Shown here: positions 10,901 through 18,280 of the stretch, piece after piece
Position numbering within the stretch: position 1 is the first letter of the stretch
Layout: the number at the start of each line of letters is the position of its first letter
Assembly (NCBI RefSeq): GCF_003265995.1
Contig: NZ_MVJN01000002.1
Coordinates: 310,001 to 374,000, forward strand
Length of the DNA stretch: 64,000 bases
Origin: Legionella quinlivanii
GTDB taxonomy: Bacteria > Pseudomonadota > Gammaproteobacteria > Legionellales > Legionellaceae
Direction of reading: 5' to 3'
Translations under genes and position numbers: made by a program
The notes under the pieces: generated by a model
Seen by the model: the letters and a program-made list of their open reading frames with translations, nothing else
Database searches by the model: none
Told to the model about the DNA's origin: nothing

Positions 10901-13827
10901 TCGGATGAAGGCAAATCATTTCTGCGGCTCACTAGTCGAAATCTTGAGTCACCACTGCTAATTTTATGAGTAAACTCAGGTTCATCCATTGTCTGTTTGA
11001 AGGAATCAAGGGATTTAAACTGGAATGCCCCGGAATAGGTAATATTGCGGCTGGATTTCTTTAATAAAAAAGGGACTTCGGGTATGCGCTCAAATGTCTG
11101 TGAATATTTCGCACTAAACAGGGCATTTTTTTCATTTGCTTTTTTTATACGCGATGGATCTTTAGTTTTCTTACTTCGTTTTTTTGATTGTACCTCTTCT
11201 TCAGATGAAGATTCACTCAATCGCTTATTCTTTTGCAGCCCAGCTCGATTTTCCTGAGGCTCCTGTGAGAAAGGAATGGGACTCTGCTCCCTGGATTCAG
11301 GAAGTTCCTGCTCGATATCATCAGAAATATCGATGACTGCAGTCACGGATGAAGATTCGCTCAATCGTTTTCTATTTTCAGAAAGGGATAGTGACTCTTC
11401 TTCAGAGTCATCTTGTATAATAATGGGACTGGATGGATTAGACTCATAAAATCGAAGGGATAGCGACTCTTCTTCGGAGTCTTGTACAGTAATTATACCG
11501 GATGAGTCAGACTCAGAAAATCGAAAGGCTAGCGACTCTTCTTCGGTTCCATCTTCTATAATAATTGAGCTGGTTGAGTTAGACTCAGAAAATCGAAGCG
11601 TGCTAACATCAAAAATTTCCAGAGTCATTAGCTCTGAGTTTCTATCAATATTTGCAATATCAGCGGACAAAATATCTGATACAGGATTTACATCCACAGC
11701 AGGGAACAGCGATCCTTGATTGGTCTCTGCCTCAGAGTGATTAAGGAATGGCCTGATATAATTGAGAAAATCGATACCCGCTTTTTCAGCCCCTCTCATA
11801 ATTGCAGCCCAATTGGCACCATTGTTCTTTAAAAACAACGTATAGTACATATTTCCACCCTGGGCTGCCGATTCAGCCATTTGATCAGTCAGATCAAAAC
11901 CCATCTCTTTTGCTTTTGCTCTTAGGAATTCGGCATATTCCTGATAATCATAATAAGCAGCCATACGAGCTAAATGACTCAACTCAACACCAAGGGTCCC
12001 TAGATATTCTGCATATTCCCAGTCCTCACCGAGTATAGCGCCCGAGGCAATTGTAAGCTTGTCAGCACCCAGTTCCCGCAATGCTCCTGCATAAGCACGC
12101 TGGCGTCCTCTGGCAGCCCCATGAGCTATGTGATCTATATCAGCTCCCCGTAGACGCAGGGATTCAGCATAAGCAATGTTTCCTACCTCAGCAGCCCCTG
12201 CTGCAATCCGGTGGATATCAGCTCCCGATAAACGCAGATATTCAGCGTATTTAACGTGTCCGCCTTTTATAGCGCCAACGGCAAGCGTAGTTATGTCCGC
12301 ACCTTTTCTTCGCAACATCTCTGCTAAATACAAATGACCGCTGAGAGCTGCTGCGGCAGCAACTTCACTGATATCGCTTATCTGATCTATTAAAGGCAAA
12401 AGTTCATTGATATATCCACCTTTGGCCAGTCCAATGGCAATATACTTAAACTCAACTCCCGCGTCCTGTTGCTGAGAAGCTAATTCGTGTAAACCACTTG
12501 CAGCGGCATAGGTAGCCAAAAAAGTCCGATTGCCGTAGTTATGGGGGTTATTATAGTAGGATAATATCGGTTCTATATGTTTTCCCTGTAAATACCCTCG
12601 TAAAACTGCTTTAAAACTAGCCTTTTTCAATAGCATCTCTGAGACTTTATCCCCATCTCCCTTTATTGCCGCGCCTTCAGCAATCGCTGAAGTACATGCT
12701 CCCTGATTTAATAACCAATTGGTAAAAACCGGATCACCATTTTCACCAGCGCCCCTGGCAATCTGATGAATACAAGTGTTTGATTCGCGCCTGAGCACTT
12801 CTGTGGCTTCAACATCGCCAGAGCGCGCAGCGCCTCTGCCCGCTAAATGAATATTCGCTCCTAGCTTGACCAGTAATTTGACTGCATCTACCTTTTTTTG
12901 AGAGGCCAACACTTCTGCAGGAGTCCAATCAGTTCCCTGCTTTCGCACGTCAATGCTAACCAAGGGGTCTTTCAGCAAATCTATTAACGCTGCCTCCTTT
13001 CCTTCTTCAGCAAGACGGCAAATAATTTCATGGTAATTAATACGCGCTCGACATTCCATTGCCAGGAAATCATAGCCTCCCTGTTTGGCGCCTTCTGCGA
13101 CTGCTTCGAGGCTTGCACCCTGATCAAGCAAGGATCTAGCCAAATCGATAAGCCCTGCTCGCGCCACCCCTTTGGCAATCAGATTGATATTGGCGTTTTT
13201 ATCAATTGAGGGTAATTTATCAATCCAGCCGCCACTGGCGATACCCAGTGTAATAGAATCTTCATTTGCACCGAATGAACGCATAAGCTCTACTGATTTC
13301 CAATCGCCACAGGTTGCGGCAGCTTCTGCTATTACATTGATGTCGGCCTCCATAGCAAATAATTCATCTACAAAATGATCGTTTTTTCCTTGAATTGCAC
13401 TTATGGCGACTGCATCGATCCTTGCACCTTTTTCTATCAGTTTTATTGCTTCATCTCGGTTACCACGCAGTGCATACCCTTGAGCAGCCATAGTGATGTT
13501 GGCATTTCTATGTGTAAGCATCCATTCTACTAACCTTGTGTTGTTAGCTCTTGCTGCTCCCCGTACAATCGAATCACGGTTGGCTCCGAGATGCATGAGT
13601 ACATTGGCAGCGTCTATTTTTCCTTCGTAAATGAGTAACTCTGCCGCTGTTACAATAATTGCTGGCCAAACGGGATTTTCAGGATCTTCAGGGTTTAGGG
13701 GGGGTGCCTCTGTATTAACTATTTTTTTTCGAATATCAATACTGATATTGTGTTTAAAAAGAAATGCTTTCAAATCTTCAGGTTTGTTTTCAATGGCAAG
13801 TTTATAAATTTCATCAAAATAGTTCAT
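7939..13827 (-). CDS. 1962-residue ankyrin-like/SIM-like/SF2 helicase protein, predicted injected effector
   Basis: Domains in order. Residues ~60-680 are helical repeats of about 26 residues (pattern GADI..IA.GAA.GG...AE.LR), like ankyrins without the hairpin. Residues 744-841 are three 22-23-residue tandem units plus a degenerate fourth, each holding a hydrophobic triplet followed by acids (III-EDGTEEE at 755, IITV-QDSEEE at 778, III-QDDSEEE at 802, VIDISDD at 831), as in SUMO-interacting motifs. A basic NLS-like patch KKRSKKTK lies at 882-889. Residues ~930-1330 are an unrecognised region containing YLDDN (1067-1071). An SF2/ResIII-type helicase follows, with Walker A TTGGGKT (1382-1388), DEHH (1500-1503), SATP (1523-1526), motif V near GTGYNDKN and motif VI QEVGRSLR (1691-1698). 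All helicase key residues look intact, so NTPase activity is plausible. Host nuclear action is inferred. It is divergent from the 1012-residue gene across 322 bp. Confidence 0.8.
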   Translation of the reverse strand: MNYFDEIYKLAIENKPEDLKAFLFKHNISIDIRKKIVNTEAPPLNPEDPENPVWPAIIVTAAELLIYEGKIDAANVLMHLGANRDSIVRGAARANNTRLVEWMLTHRNANITMAAQGYALRGNRDEAIKLIEKGARIDAVAISAIQGKNDHFVDELFAMEADINVIAEAAATCGDWKSVELMRSFGANEDSITLGIASGGWIDKLPSIDKNANINLIAKGVARAGLIDLARSLLDQGASLEAVAEGAKQGGYDFLAMECRARINYHEIICRLAEEGKEAALIDLLKDPLVSIDVRKQGTDWTPAEVLASQKKVDAVKLLVKLGANIHLAGRGAARSGDVEATEVLRRESNTCIHQIARGAGENGDPVFTNWLLNQGACTSAIAEGAAIKGDGDKVSEMLLKKASFKAVLRGYLQGKHIEPILSYYNNPHNYGNRTFLATYAAASGLHELASQQQDAGVEFKYIAIGLAKGGYINELLPLIDQISDISEVAAAAALSGHLYLAEMLRRKGADITTLAVGAIKGGHVKYAEYLRLSGADIHRIAAGAAEVGNIAYAESLRLRGADIDHIAHGAARGRQRAYAGALRELGADKLTIASGAILGEDWEYAEYLGTLGVELSHLARMAAYYDYQEYAEFLRAKAKEMGFDLTDQMAESAAQGGNMYYTLFLKNNGANWAAIMRGAEKAGIDFLNYIRPFLNHSEAETNQGSLFPAVDVNPVSDILSADIANIDRNSELMTLEIFDVSTLRFSESNSTSSIIIEDGTEEESLAFRFSESDSSGIITVQDSEEESLSLRFYESNPSSPIIIQDDSEEESLSLSENRKRLSESSSVTAVIDISDDIEQELPESREQSPIPFSQEPQENRAGLQKNKRLSESSSEEEVQSKKRSKKTKDPSRIKKANEKNALFSAKYSQTFERIPEVPFLLKKSSRNITYSGAFQFKSLDSFKQTMDEPEFTHKISSGDSRFRLVSRRNDLPSSDETVTFVFAGRKHEAMIPDPSLLGDKQRLLVVVSAYEYENLSDRNKPENVEFLITDALSYKTHGNYHPEDIQTRRLTAFMLSYLWKLKHCVYLDDNLSQIQATEEFCDVSTWSGITKSLAAAREKDKAIICGMQTLSFKRFYFLEPDYGYKLFDFDFEQTARVLKLQTAEDVSILAYPGVHSRLCMQDFYFQMIIDHALEEARKENGDQDSELARNLLHLPGLKSISLTRSKKVKNQAKANAGGYIEQILAIQTEEFPPEGLSPFYTRLMTNSLSHMKSEIERSFKSVEKQKRQVETRDFRSIVEANNQPKSDSNPNLRESFDGGEPEEYEKPNLLAKQKRYAKSAAPCNETFLQKQWTGSKLNSLFDPHKLEEFLKEEKVYLYPYQADALRAVSQCDSSNGVVQITTGGGKTLTAILMLIYLFKNNPDAVFHIVVPTLQLVDQYHEEFMAVLERLGKFAQIKPKNVIPVDSKENAVTIKLLHKNKPLREKASVLIFCKASYAKFVSAPDDILKKHRKPLVTVLDEHHLYQKDAQRVMESGVTSLGFSATPGNSVKPLYVFTRTDSRKAGKTAPLIVGRLPYSLAIDSAEKCKKIATLIKEHRHPMGKTLASYKGIIYTTSIPEAKLLTAAINEGAGTKLAKSIHSNIKKYKGWIERFNKQPMDQPGILVVVNMLGTGYNDKNVAWGLYAKEKSPEESQNKGCSVDIRTKIDKRSQEVGRSLRIPPEFPDKIAYYLTGLGVPLNDDEVFNDEDALRNAHPDYYKHNLQVIYLEVLNAIEVQRPFKHYSPMFQYDKLSPLCSLSKNLMLLLKALVSGNEEWSRGLLELNQGLKKSWRDQWGKEFNLLEIFINEVIGASLRLQNASHKDPLKDALFNTDSFDKLLNLLSRHTPEFLMELTAKTSLKELLRRVDPQYALLLQKYSSLIVGSSADMTLSLPDNIRVRPTTTASLSSNRYSFANSQGTSRSGAGLSRRDEKREDTGLGPAYQ
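11304..11598 (-). repeat. Tandem acidic SIM-like units within the helicase gene
   Basis: This interval encodes residues 744-841 of the helicase protein. The unit (L/F)RF.ES..S..III.D.SEEESLS is repeated three times at 22-23 residues, and a fourth diverged copy (SESSSVTAVIDISDD) follows a basic RKR. The underlying DNA repeats gactcttcttc-type blocks at 11393, 11463 and 11534, so the duplication is visible at the base level too. Confidence 0.75.
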
Positions 13828-14149
13828 ACTTAACCTTTAACTTTATACTACTGGCAGGCTTTAATAATGCGTTTTCAAGCGTTATAAGTCAGACCCGGTT
13901 TCGATCCAATATCACACATAGTAGCGAATCTTATCACAAGATGAACTTATTTGATACATATAGAGCGCGTTTAAATCAATAATGTGGTATACTTTTTCAA
14001 AACGAAAACAGCTTAAGGTTTAGTTAATATTTCATTAATATAATGACTGGCTTTTTGCACTTGTTTTTTTGCCTTATTTTTATTCGATTGCTAATAATTT
14101 GTAATACCTGGTTACCATTATTTTCAGCAGTCATAATAACGAGTTAATA
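13828..14149. other. Divergent promoter region between two large effector-like genes
   Basis: A 322-bp AT-rich gap with no credible coding sequence. It must carry the promoters of both the 1962-residue gene (minus) and the 1012-residue gene (plus). A paired TTAATAT element at 14023-14042 overlaps a TATAAT at 14039-14044 and is listed separately. Confidence 0.6.
14023..14042 (+). promoter_or_regulatory. PmrA-box-like direct repeat
   Basis: gTTAATATT-tc-aTTAATATa: two half-sites repeated every 11 bp, the spacing recalled for PmrA boxes upstream of Legionella effector genes (cTTAATatT, 2-bp gap). It sits 108 bp before the ATG at 14150. A TATAAT overlaps the second half-site, so it could instead be just an AT-rich core promoter. 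Binding is inferred only. Confidence 0.4.
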
Positions 14150-17100
14150 ATGCTTTTTGATGAATTAAAACAATTAATTACAAGCTATGAAAGACCAGCA
14201 CCTGAGCAATTGAGTTCTATTGAAACGGATTTTAAACGCCTGACCAACGCTTCTGAATGTGAGCAGTTAAGCCAGCAAATTGAGCGGCAAAAACTAACAA
14301 TGCTGGCTAAAATGCACTTTCATAACTGGCAACTCAGCATCAATCGACAAATCGCATCAGATAGTTGCCTGCGTAAAAATTTAAGCGCTAAAACTGCATC
14401 AAAAATATTTGAAATCGTCCATCAGGCTCCTGACCGCAAATATGAAGCTTTGCTTAAAATTATTGAAGCGCTGTATGCTTTGAAAAACTCAATAACAGAT
14501 AGTCAGGAAGTTCAGGCGATTCTACAGTGTATTTTACTCCTGACAGCCTACAAAGTTTTAGCGGAAGCATCAGGAACACGAAAACAAGAAATTATACAGC
14601 CACAACCCACAGCCGATTGTGCCAGTAATTCCGCTCCAAAAATAGATAACTCTATAGATAAGGCGACTTCCTCTTATGCTGAACTTCTGGAACTTTTAGA
14701 TGCCGATCCAGCTCTTTATATGCCTGAACTAACCAGAACGAATCGGGCAGTTAAAAGCCGCGAAGACGCATTAGAGCGCCTTAACAATTGTGAAGCGGTT
14801 AACTCTGTTACCTCATTAATTTCACAACTGGAATACATGCGCTCGAAGCTTACCATAGATTTCGCCTTATACGACTATCTGGCTAGTACCATTAAACTTT
14901 GCCAGTCAAACATAGACACTCTGACCAATTTTATTGGTTACATCCAACACCATACGACAATTTCCCTGAAAGCCCTACTGGAAAGCTATATATACGCTGA
15001 AGGCAAAAAAACAAATGTTAGTGTTTTGACTTGTCTCTTAAAAAATCCTCTGGCTATTTTACTATTTGAGATCAGACCGGAAATTACAAATGCTATTTCG
15101 TCCAAGGCAATGAACAATTTAATTAAGGAAAACACCGTTAGGGGCGAATTCCCGGTATTTATTTTGTTTCTTATTTTTGAACAACATTTCAATTACTTCA
15201 AGAATCAACCTCGACTGGTATCTTTAATTACGCAAAGACTTTTTTTGCAAAAGTTTTCCAAGCTTGATAATTTATCCCCTGCTGAATATTTAATGAGCAG
15301 GCCTGAGAGGCGAAGTTTTTTTACTTTAAATCCTAAACTGATCGACTGGCTGCCGAGTCAGCTAAAGAAAACAATCGAGCAGCATTTTAGCCCGCGAATA
15401 ATTATTGAAAAAACAGCCGCTCGAGCCCCGACGGCCAAAGCCAATCTCCCTGTTCAAAAAGCTAATTTAGTTATTACAGAAAATGAGCAGACAGCCAAAG
15501 CGCCCATTTCTGATAAAGTTGAACAGCAACTCAGCTCGAGCATAAGTATTGAAAAAACAGCTGTCCCAGCACCAGCCGAGACGACCAAAGCCAGTCCCCC
15601 CGTTCCAAAACCAAGTATAATTACTCCAGAAAATAAGCCGGCCGCCAAAGCGCCCATTCCTGATAAAGTTGAACAAATCAGCCAGAAACTGGCCGAGGCT
15701 AAGCTGACTGAATCAACAGCACCGAAGATAGAAAAAGGCAAGTCTTCGACTCTTCCAAGCCAGGATCAGCAAATTACAGCCTGGAAAAAAGCAATTGAAT
15801 TTATTTTTGGAGAAGCACAAAACCTGATTATCGACGTGGTGCTTCAGGAAACTGATTATTTCAAACTCAGGATTCAACCCCCGGAAATTAATAGTTACTG
15901 GCAGGTTAAAACGAGCAAAGCGAATGAACGAGTCAGCCGCTTTTATGCAACAAAAAACTGGTTCGACACAGCGCTTCTGAGCAGTTTAAGCAAAGTTTTG
16001 GGTAACAAAGAAGTCGAGGTCACTGATCAGTTCTTAATGTGCAAAATTGCATGGAACAAAGTGGTTAAGCTTGAGCAAATAAATAACATGGCCAAAAAAA
16101 TTATTAATGCGCTTAAAACAAGCTCTGCCGATTATCATAACGCCTTACGGAAACCTGTTGCCACTCCAGAACAAGAAACATTCTCTGAAGCTGAATCCTC
16201 TGCACCTGCATCTGCTGAGACATTGCCAGAGCAACAAGAGCTAACAGCGAAGAGTGTCCAAGAGCCGGCACGAGAACCAGTAGTTGAAAAAGTAGTGAAT
16301 ACCGAGAGGTTCAATCCTTTAGAGATACAGTTTGCTCCTGAAGATGTCCTTCGTGTATACAGGTATGGGTTAAGAGCGCGTTATCAGTGCTCTTTCTTAA
16401 GTGCGGAACATCATTCTGTACTTAGAAACAACGAGTTCTGGCGTTTAAAATTAAACCAGCATTTCCGTCCATCAGTGATCCAGGCAGCAGGTTTTGATCA
16501 ATCTCTATCATTTGTTACTCAATTTACAGCTATTGCCGCTCAGGAGTATCAAAATCTCCCTGACAATGTCATAGATATGTTTATTTATGCAAAAGAAAAG
16601 ATGCTTGTTAGTTCAATGTATGAAGGCCTGCTTCCTTTATTGTTCTATACAGAGCGCTCAGGGCGCTCCCTGCTGAGTTGTATTCGTGAAACGCATACTC
16701 AGCAGGTTATTGATTGTATTTTCTCTTTGGGGATGAAATTTTTTCAACAGCAGACGAGTCAGGGAGAGTCTACATTTGTTCAATCGGTTCTTCATTGGGC
16801 TATCTGCTGTAATCAGCGCAAAGAAATTATAAACGAACTGCTGCAAAGTGAAGCCGCTCATACTTCATTCATAGTAGGAGATTATCACTATTTCGCAATA
16901 CACCGAGCCGTTTATGAGTCAGCGTATGAAGCTGTTGAGGCTCTTTTAGAACAAAGCCTGCTGCAGCTGACTACTGTCGATTCTTTAAACCGCAGCCCTT
17001 TCAATATTGCTTACAGTAAACAGGATAAGCACATGCTGGATTTGTTAGGATATTACCATAACAAAGCGGCGGGATCTCAAAACTCACGGTTTTTTATTCC

Positions 17101-17188
17101 CACGCCTTATCCTGTTAATACTGAAAGCGAGGAGCTTGGGAAGGAGGAAATTACACAGCAAACTTACGGTGCAGGTTATACTTCCTAG
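14150..17188 (+). CDS. 1012-residue protein of unknown function, effector-like
   Basis: I do not recognise the bulk of this protein. Residues 1-400 are predicted mostly helical and Leu/Lys/Gln-rich. Residues ~418-513 are a Pro/Ala/Lys-rich linker made of an imperfect 48-residue tandem duplication (IEKTA...TAKAP then IEKTA...AAKAP; the DNA copies are offset by 144 bp at 15407 and 15551). A compact segment follows at ~545-665, then a second low-complexity linker (~680-715). Residues ~905-965 (AIHRAVYESAYEAVEALL ... NRSPFNIAY) look like one or two degenerate ankyrin repeats. The C-terminus is acidic and polar (ESEELGKEE, then small polar residues), as in many Dot/Icm substrates. There is no signal peptide or membrane segment. 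Its position divergent to the helicase gene and the PmrA-like box upstream support an effector role, which is inference. Confidence 0.65.
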   Translation: MLFDELKQLITSYERPAPEQLSSIETDFKRLTNASECEQLSQQIERQKLTMLAKMHFHNWQLSINRQIASDSCLRKNLSAKTASKIFEIVHQAPDRKYEALLKIIEALYALKNSITDSQEVQAILQCILLLTAYKVLAEASGTRKQEIIQPQPTADCASNSAPKIDNSIDKATSSYAELLELLDADPALYMPELTRTNRAVKSREDALERLNNCEAVNSVTSLISQLEYMRSKLTIDFALYDYLASTIKLCQSNIDTLTNFIGYIQHHTTISLKALLESYIYAEGKKTNVSVLTCLLKNPLAILLFEIRPEITNAISSKAMNNLIKENTVRGEFPVFILFLIFEQHFNYFKNQPRLVSLITQRLFLQKFSKLDNLSPAEYLMSRPERRSFFTLNPKLIDWLPSQLKKTIEQHFSPRIIIEKTAARAPTAKANLPVQKANLVITENEQTAKAPISDKVEQQLSSSISIEKTAVPAPAETTKASPPVPKPSIITPENKPAAKAPIPDKVEQISQKLAEAKLTESTAPKIEKGKSSTLPSQDQQITAWKKAIEFIFGEAQNLIIDVVLQETDYFKLRIQPPEINSYWQVKTSKANERVSRFYATKNWFDTALLSSLSKVLGNKEVEVTDQFLMCKIAWNKVVKLEQINNMAKKIINALKTSSADYHNALRKPVATPEQETFSEAESSAPASAETLPEQQELTAKSVQEPAREPVVEKVVNTERFNPLEIQFAPEDVLRVYRYGLRARYQCSFLSAEHHSVLRNNEFWRLKLNQHFRPSVIQAAGFDQSLSFVTQFTAIAAQEYQNLPDNVIDMFIYAKEKMLVSSMYEGLLPLLFYTERSGRSLLSCIRETHTQQVIDCIFSLGMKFFQQQTSQGESTFVQSVLHWAICCNQRKEIINELLQSEAAHTSFIVGDYHYFAIHRAVYESAYEAVEALLEQSLLQLTTVDSLNRSPFNIAYSKQDKHMLDLLGYYHNKAAGSQNSRFFIPTPYPVNTESEELGKEEITQQTYGAGYTS

Positions 17189-17193
17189 CAAAA

Positions 17194-17616
17194 TCAGACT
17201 ACCTCGATTTCAACAGGGGCGATACCTTTTATGCCGAGTTTTTTAGCGGCAGCAAAGGATAAATCTATTAATCGGTTCGATAAAAAAGGACCTCGATCAT
17301 TGATGCGAACCACAATTGAGCGGCCATTATTCAGATTTTTGACACGCACTCGGGTAGCAAATGGGAGTGTTGGATGAGCTGCTGTCATTGCATACATGTT
17401 GTAGCGCTCTCCGGTAGATGTTTTTTGATTCCGGCCGCGTCCCCCATACCAGGAAGCAACTCCCTTCGCTTTGTAATGCTTGGCTGACTTCATGACCTGA
17501 TATGTTTTTCCTTTGATCACATAGTGATCCGGAGTATTCGATTGCTGATGGGTACAAGCAGCCAGCAGCATTGGGAGCAAATATTTAGTGAGTCTTTTAA
17601 TAGTCAATACAATCAT
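17194..17616 (-). CDS. rlpA: RlpA-family lipoprotein (septal ring lytic transglycosylase-like)
   Basis: A 140-residue envelope protein. The N-terminus is a lipoprotein signal with lipobox LLAAC at residues ~17-21, so it should be anchored in a membrane facing the periplasm. The rest is a double-psi beta-barrel: GVASWYGGRGRNQKTSTGERYNMYAMTAAHP is split by the conserved GE.YN motif, followed by FATRVRVKNL and the catalytic-Asp motif RINDRGPF. RlpA enzymes cleave peptide-free glycan at septa. This one lacks the C-terminal SPOR domain of longer RlpA proteins, so septal targeting is unproven. It converges with the 1012-residue gene, with 5 bp between the stops. The start is uncertain because no strong ribosome site precedes the ATG. 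Confidence 0.88.
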   Translation of the reverse strand: MIVLTIKRLTKYLLPMLLAACTHQQSNTPDHYVIKGKTYQVMKSAKHYKAKGVASWYGGRGRNQKTSTGERYNMYAMTAAHPTLPFATRVRVKNLNNGRSIVVRINDRGPFLSNRLIDLSFAAAKKLGIKGIAPVEIEVV

Positions 17617-17659
17617 ATAATTATTATTATTCAGTTTTTAATTCAATTTTCGTTCAGAG

Positions 17660-17851
17660 TTAGCTGATCACACAGCAACTACCAGAGTTTTTATTGGGAT
17701 CATCCTGATCATCATCACAAACTGTTTTACTTCCATCAGGTGGAGTTGGCGCAGGGGCACCAGAACGCAGCTTATTTTGATGCTTAAAAAAGCCATTTCT
17801 TTTTTTATCAGTGTTTTGAATCTCAAGCACTACTGTCTGTGTTGTTGACAT
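17660..17851 (-). CDS. 63-residue protein with a CaaX-like C-terminus (CCVIS)
   Basis: A small protein with no family I recognise. A strong AGGAAG site lies 6 bases before the ATG, which supports it as a real gene. The N-terminal third is polar, with a Lys/Arg patch (DKKRNGFFKHQNKLR). The middle is Pro-rich (GAPAPTPPDG). An Asp-rich stretch (CDDDQDDPNKN) then leads to the terminal SGSCCVIS. The last four residues, CVIS, fit the eukaryotic CaaX farnesylation signal (compare CVLS of H-Ras), with an adjacent Cys that could be acylated. Some Legionella effectors are lipidated by host enzymes through such boxes. Alternatives: a RiPP-like precursor (no modifying enzyme is nearby) or a bacterial protein with a chance ending. 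It lies 69 bp downstream of the thioredoxin gene on the same strand. Confidence 0.6.
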   Translation of the reverse strand: MSTTQTVVLEIQNTDKKRNGFFKHQNKLRSGAPAPTPPDGSKTVCDDDQDDPNKNSGSCCVIS

Positions 17852-17920
17852 TAAAACTTCCTATACTGTTGAATTTTACCGTCTTGCGACCATGATTAGG
17901 TTACACCTGATTTTTAATCT

Positions 17921-18280
17921 CTAGCCTTCATCCTGATTCATTTTATTGAGGATCTCGCTGACATCGATGTCTTGAGCCTGCTGCAGTAATTCTTTAAGAG
18001 TTGATTCGGGCATACTGCCTGATTCTGAATAAATAGCGATACCTTCTTTAATAATCATTAAATGGGGAATAGAGCGAATTTGAAATGCGTCTGCGATTTG
18101 TGGCTGCTCTTCAATATTGATCTTTACAAAATCGATATCTGGATTTTGCTCTGCTACTTGTTCATAAATCCTGCCAAATTGCTTGCAAGGTGCACACCAG
18201 GGAGCCCAGAAATCAATCAGGAACAATCCTTTCTGATTAATCAATACGTCCAGCTGCTCTTCGTTCACGCTTTTGAGCAT
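17921..18280 (-). CDS. Thioredoxin-like protein
   Basis: A 119-residue cytoplasmic thioredoxin-fold protein. The redox site WCAPC lies at residues ~28-32 inside the canonical [11 protein letters not shown], and the cis-proline loop is SIPHL near residue 71. No signal peptide. It is slightly longer than classical TrxA owing to a C-terminal acidic helix ([10 protein letters not shown]). Its start overlaps the end of adk by 16 bases and has its own GAAGGAAG site, so the two are translated from one message and may be translationally coupled. Expected activity: disulfide reduction in the cytoplasm. Whether it is the main thioredoxin or an accessory paralog cannot be told from the window. Confidence 0.9.
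   Translation of the reverse strand: MLKSVNEEQLDVLINQKGLFLIDFWAPWCAPCKQFGRIYEQVAEQNPDIDFVKINIEEQPQIADAFQIRSIPHLMIIKEGIAIYSESGSMPESTLKELLQQAQDIDVSEILNKMNQDEG

Noticed and set aside
15454-15741. Minus-strand 95-codon frame in the 1012-residue gene
   Set aside because: It is the antisense of the Pro/Ala/Lys duplication, Gly/Val/Leu-rich by composition and without a ribosome site.
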